Positions 8,827 to 9,417 of a stretch of DNA of 9,417 bases are shown piece after piece. A model generated the notes under the pieces. That model saw only the letters and a program-made list of their open reading frames with translations, searched no databases and was not told where the DNA came from. Origin of the DNA: Pseudomonas sp. (GTDB taxonomy: Bacteria; Pseudomonadota; Gammaproteobacteria; Pseudomonadales; Pseudomonadaceae); NCBI GenBank assembly GCA_030654635.1, contig JAURXE010000091.1:1-9417 (forward strand), written 5' to 3'. Made by a program: the position numbers and the translations under genes. Positions within the stretch are counted from its first letter, which is position 1; the number at the start of each line of letters is the position of its first letter.

Positions 8827-9417
8827 ATGCCTGATGGTTTTCACTGCTGGCTGGCATTATTTGTTTGCGCCACTGCAGGGCGACCAGCAGCAGCGTCGGT
8901 ATTCCGAGCAGGGCGGTGATCAAAAAGAACTCTGCGTAGCCAAGTTTTTCCACCATGACTCCCGAGTAACCACCGATCAGCCTTGGCAGTAACAGCATCA
9001 GTGAACTGAGCATGGCGTATTGGGTGGCGGAGAACTTCAGGTTGGTCAGGCTCGACAGGTAGGCCACAAAGGCCGCAGTGGCCAGGCCTGAACTGAAGTT
9101 GTCACAGGAGATGCTGACCATCAGCATGGGCAGGTGCGGGCCCATGTCAGCCAGCAGCACAAACAACAAATTAGTTGCCGCCGAGGTCACTCCGCCGATA
9201 AATAGGATCGGCATGATGCCAAAGCGCACGATCAGTACCCCCCCTAAGCCGGCGCCGAACAGGGTCATAAACAGGCCAAAGATCTTGCTGACTCTGGCGA
9301 TCTGCTCCTTGGTAAAACCTTGGTCAATATAGAAAACGTTGGCCATTACGCCCATCACGGTGTCGGACATCCGGTAGGTGGCCACCAGCCCCAGCAGCAG
9401 AAAAGCCTGCCAGCGGT
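8825..9417 (-). CDS. ampG: AmpG-like muropeptide MFS permease, C-terminal part (5' end outside window)
   Basis: AmpG-family permeases import GlcNAc-anhydro-muropeptides across the inner membrane for cell-wall recycling, which in Pseudomonas also feeds beta-lactamase induction through AmpR. The frame is open to the window edge (RWQAFLLLGLVATYRMSD...), so the GTG at 9385 is an internal valine and the visible 196 codons are the C-terminal half. TYRMSDTVMGVMANVFYIDQ and GFTKEQIARVSKIFG resemble the AmpG segment that opens its second half. About five to six hydrophobic helices follow, for example GLFMTLFGAGLGGVLI, MPILFIGGVTSAATNLLFVL, YAMLSSLMLLLPRLIGG and FFLITALLGIPTLLLVAL. A short polar tail ends the protein. 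It converges on yajQ with a shared terminator. The AmpG/MFS family is clear; that it is the functional AmpG rather than a paralogue is inferred from resemblance and from the position of ampG near yajQ in P. aeruginosa. Confidence 0.85.
   Translation of the reverse strand, partial: RWQAFLLLGLVATYRMSDTVMGVMANVFYIDQGFTKEQIARVSKIFGLFMTLFGAGLGGVLIVRFGIMPILFIGGVTSAATNLLFVLLADMGPHLPMLMVSISCDNFSSGLATAAFVAYLSSLTNLKFSATQYAMLSSLMLLLPRLIGGYSGVMVEKLGYAEFFLITALLGIPTLLLVALQWRKQIMPASSENHQA

Overview
The window looks like chromosomal DNA of a gamma-proteobacterium of the Pseudomonas group. It is GC-rich and densely coded, and the proteins read as close relatives of Pseudomonas proteins. From memory, the gene order secA - argJ - GST - Nudix/ThiE - PduO-type adenosyltransferase - sensor kinase - panE - response regulator - yajQ - ampG matches the region around PA4403 to PA4393 of P. 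aeruginosa. It is a core-genome neighbourhood: I see no insertion sequences, prophage genes, tRNA or rRNA genes, CRISPR arrays or integrase genes.

Layout. The left third is read rightward. It holds the 3' end of secA with a clear intrinsic terminator, then argJ (arginine biosynthesis), a 139-base gap carrying a perfect 15-bp inverted repeat, and a glutathione S-transferase-like gene whose stop overlaps the GTG start of a Nudix (MutT) hydrolase fused to a ThiE-like domain. The middle is a leftward four-gene run. In transcription order it is a response regulator with a degenerate GGDEF domain, panE (ketopantoate reductase), a membrane sensor histidine kinase and a PduO-type cobalamin adenosyltransferase. 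Gaps are 5, 52 and 2 bases, so this is probably one operon; it converges on the Nudix gene with a 14-base gap. The right end has yajQ, divergent from the response regulator and with a perfect TATAAT -10 box, then a terminator usable in both directions, then the 3' part of a leftward ampG-like permease cut by the window edge.

How the genes fit together. The histidine kinase has no receiver of its own, and the regulator three reading units away has a receiver plus a GGDEF-type output, so they are a plausible two-component pair. The regulator has lost the catalytic GGDEF sequence (it reads DDSHF) but keeps an RxxD inhibitory-site motif at the canonical spacing. That suggests it binds cyclic di-GMP rather than making it. 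The divergent neighbour YajQ belongs to a family with reported cyclic di-GMP-binding members.

Main anomalies. (1) panE is interrupted by a single in-frame TAG at codon 118, with homology continuing in the same frame on both sides and the catalytic residues otherwise intact. (2) The response regulator has a dead A-site but a retained I-site. (3) The ThiE-like half of the Nudix fusion lacks the expected phosphate/metal-binding residues. (4) A perfect 15-bp inverted repeat with no clean U-tract lies between argJ and the GST gene. I do not see a wholly new system; these are local oddities in a conserved region.
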